From positions 60,156 to 124,155 of the forward strand of contig DASVRA010000011.1 in NCBI GenBank assembly GCA_036388855.1: 64,000 nt of DNA, in the 5' to 3' direction. Below are positions 63,331 through 64,000 of this stretch, piece after piece. Position numbers and translations under genes: made by a program. The stretch comes from DASVRA01 sp036388855. GTDB lineage: Bacteria > Pseudomonadota > Alphaproteobacteria > Caulobacterales > Caulobacteraceae. The notes under the pieces were generated by a model. It did not search any database. It was given only the letters and a program-made list of their open reading frames with translations, and had not been told where the DNA came from. Positions within the stretch are counted from its first letter, which is position 1; the number at the start of each line of letters is the position of its first letter.

Positions 63331-64000
63331 CTACCCGACTTCCGCCAACTCCTTGCGGCCGGTCATCATCCGGTCGAACTCGGCCCAAACGCCTTCGGAG
63401 CCATGCCACGCCCCCCGCGTCGCCGCCTTCGAATATTCCGTCGCGCGCGCCTCGAAGAAGTTGGCGTGCTCCACGCCGCTGAGCAGCGACTGCAGCCACG
63501 GCAGTGGGTTCTCCTTGATCCCATACACCTGCGGCAGCTCCAGCTGGCGCAGGCGCCAGTCGGCGATGAAGCGGATGTAGGCCTTGATGTCGTCGGGCGT
63601 CATGCCCTTCACCGGCCCCATCTCGAAAGCCAGGTCGATGAACCGGTCCTCCATCGCCACCACCGTCTTGCAGCAGTCGACGATGTCGTCGGCCACCGCC
63701 GGCGTCACCGCCCCGGTCTCCCTGCGGAAGGCGTGGTAGAGCTTGACGATCCCCTCGCAGTGCAGGCTCTCGTCGCGCACCGACCAGCTGACGATCTGGC
63801 CCATGCCCTTCATCTTGTTGAAGCGCGGGAAGTTCATCAGCATCGCGAAGCTGGCGAACAGCTGCAGCCCCTCGGTGAAGCCGCCGAACATGGCGAGCGT
63901 CTTGGCGATGTCCTCGTCGGTATCGACCCCGAAGGTGGCGAGATAATCGTGCTTGTCCTTCATCTCCTTGTACTGGAGGAAGGCCGAATATTCGCTCTCC
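63331..64000 (-). CDS. nrdB: Ribonucleotide reductase class I, beta subunit, 3' part
   Basis: The frame enters from the right edge and covers the last 223 residues of the small subunit of class I ribonucleotide reductase, which holds the diiron-tyrosyl cofactor for dNTP synthesis. The diiron ligands are in SVRDESLHCEG (Glu and His). EYSAFLQYKEMKDKH at the edge and the C-terminal YSKAATRGAWHGSEGVWAEF, cut here to EYSKAATRGAW, are family features. The start is outside the window. Confidence 0.95.
   Translation of the reverse strand, partial: ESEYSAFLQYKEMKDKHDYLATFGVDTDEDIAKTLAMFGGFTEGLQLFASFAMLMNFPRFNKMKGMGQIVSWSVRDESLHCEGIVKLYHAFRRETGAVTPAVADDIVDCCKTVVAMEDRFIDLAFEMGPVKGMTPDDIKAYIRFIADWRLRQLELPQVYGIKENPLPWLQSLLSGVEHANFFEARATEYSKAATRGAWHGSEGVWAEFDRMMTGRKELAEVG

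Overview
This 64 kb window is high-GC DNA with dense coding on both strands, frequent ATGA/GTGA start-stop overlaps and very little plasmid- or phage-like sequence. The gene content points to an alphaproteobacterium of the Caulobacterales, most likely Phenylobacterium or Caulobacter. Evidence includes a MucR-type regulator, an HWE histidine kinase, DUF1134, DUF882 and COQ9 genes, a proton-translocating transhydrogenase split into pntAA/pntAB/pntB, and one perfect CtrA-type site (TTAA-N7-TTAA). The genus is an inference and cannot be settled from the window alone. No rRNA, CRISPR array, integrase or transposase was seen.

Layout. 1-9.2 kb: a cut-off exported protein, a Uup-like ABC-F ATPase with COQ9, an L,D-transpeptidase with a DUF882 murein-type hydrolase, and the threonine-degradation pair kbl-tdh overlapping an isoaspartyl peptidase. 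9.3-20.6 kb: an HWE kinase overlapping a shrunken amidohydrolase, grpE, a dienelactone hydrolase, alkB, an M1 aminopeptidase and two tandem M13 metallopeptidases separated by a palindromic repeat. 20.6-29.6 kb: a SerB-SerA fusion, an AI-2E transporter, dapB coupled to a 3-oxoacid CoA-transferase operon, an alpha/beta hydrolase, a cyclase-family protein and a PhzF protein. 29.6-32.8 kb: an AT-richer accessory island with a D12 adenine methylase facing a ParB/Srx-fold protein and a probable PD-(D/E)XK-like protein. 32.8-45.7 kb: a CHRD protein and an HTH-like protein with a promoter/operator, lepA, DUF1134, UPF0114, then rpmI-rplT-pheS-pheT with palindromic elements after rplT, pheS and pheT, and the pnt operon. 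45.7-49.4 kb: a cytochrome oxidase subunit IV, an adenosine-kinase-like sugar kinase, msrA, tRNA-Ser(GGA) and mucR. 49.4-58.1 kb: an apparent biosynthetic cluster. 58.2-64 kb: an amino-acid permease, a YtcJ-like amidohydrolase, a hemerythrin-like/phasin fusion, a tiny Lys-rich protein, a cupredoxin and the 3' part of nrdB.

Two regions stand out. The cluster at 49.5-58.1 kb has a fatty acyl-AMP ligase, a P450 and an acyl carrier protein in overlapping frames, then a glycosyltransferase and a sulfotransferase-like protein. Convergent to these are two TPR/alpha-beta-hydrolase paralogues, one apparently active and one with its nucleophile Ser replaced by Ala, and a methyltransferase. No ketosynthase or condensation domain is present, so it looks like an acyl-ACP tailoring pathway of unknown product. 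The island at 29.6-32.7 kb has the ingredients of an unclassified modification/restriction-like system. Other points of interest are the SerB-SerA fusion, an operator-like palindrome on a near-consensus promoter, and a hemerythrin-like/phasin fusion with a PhaR-like upstream motif.
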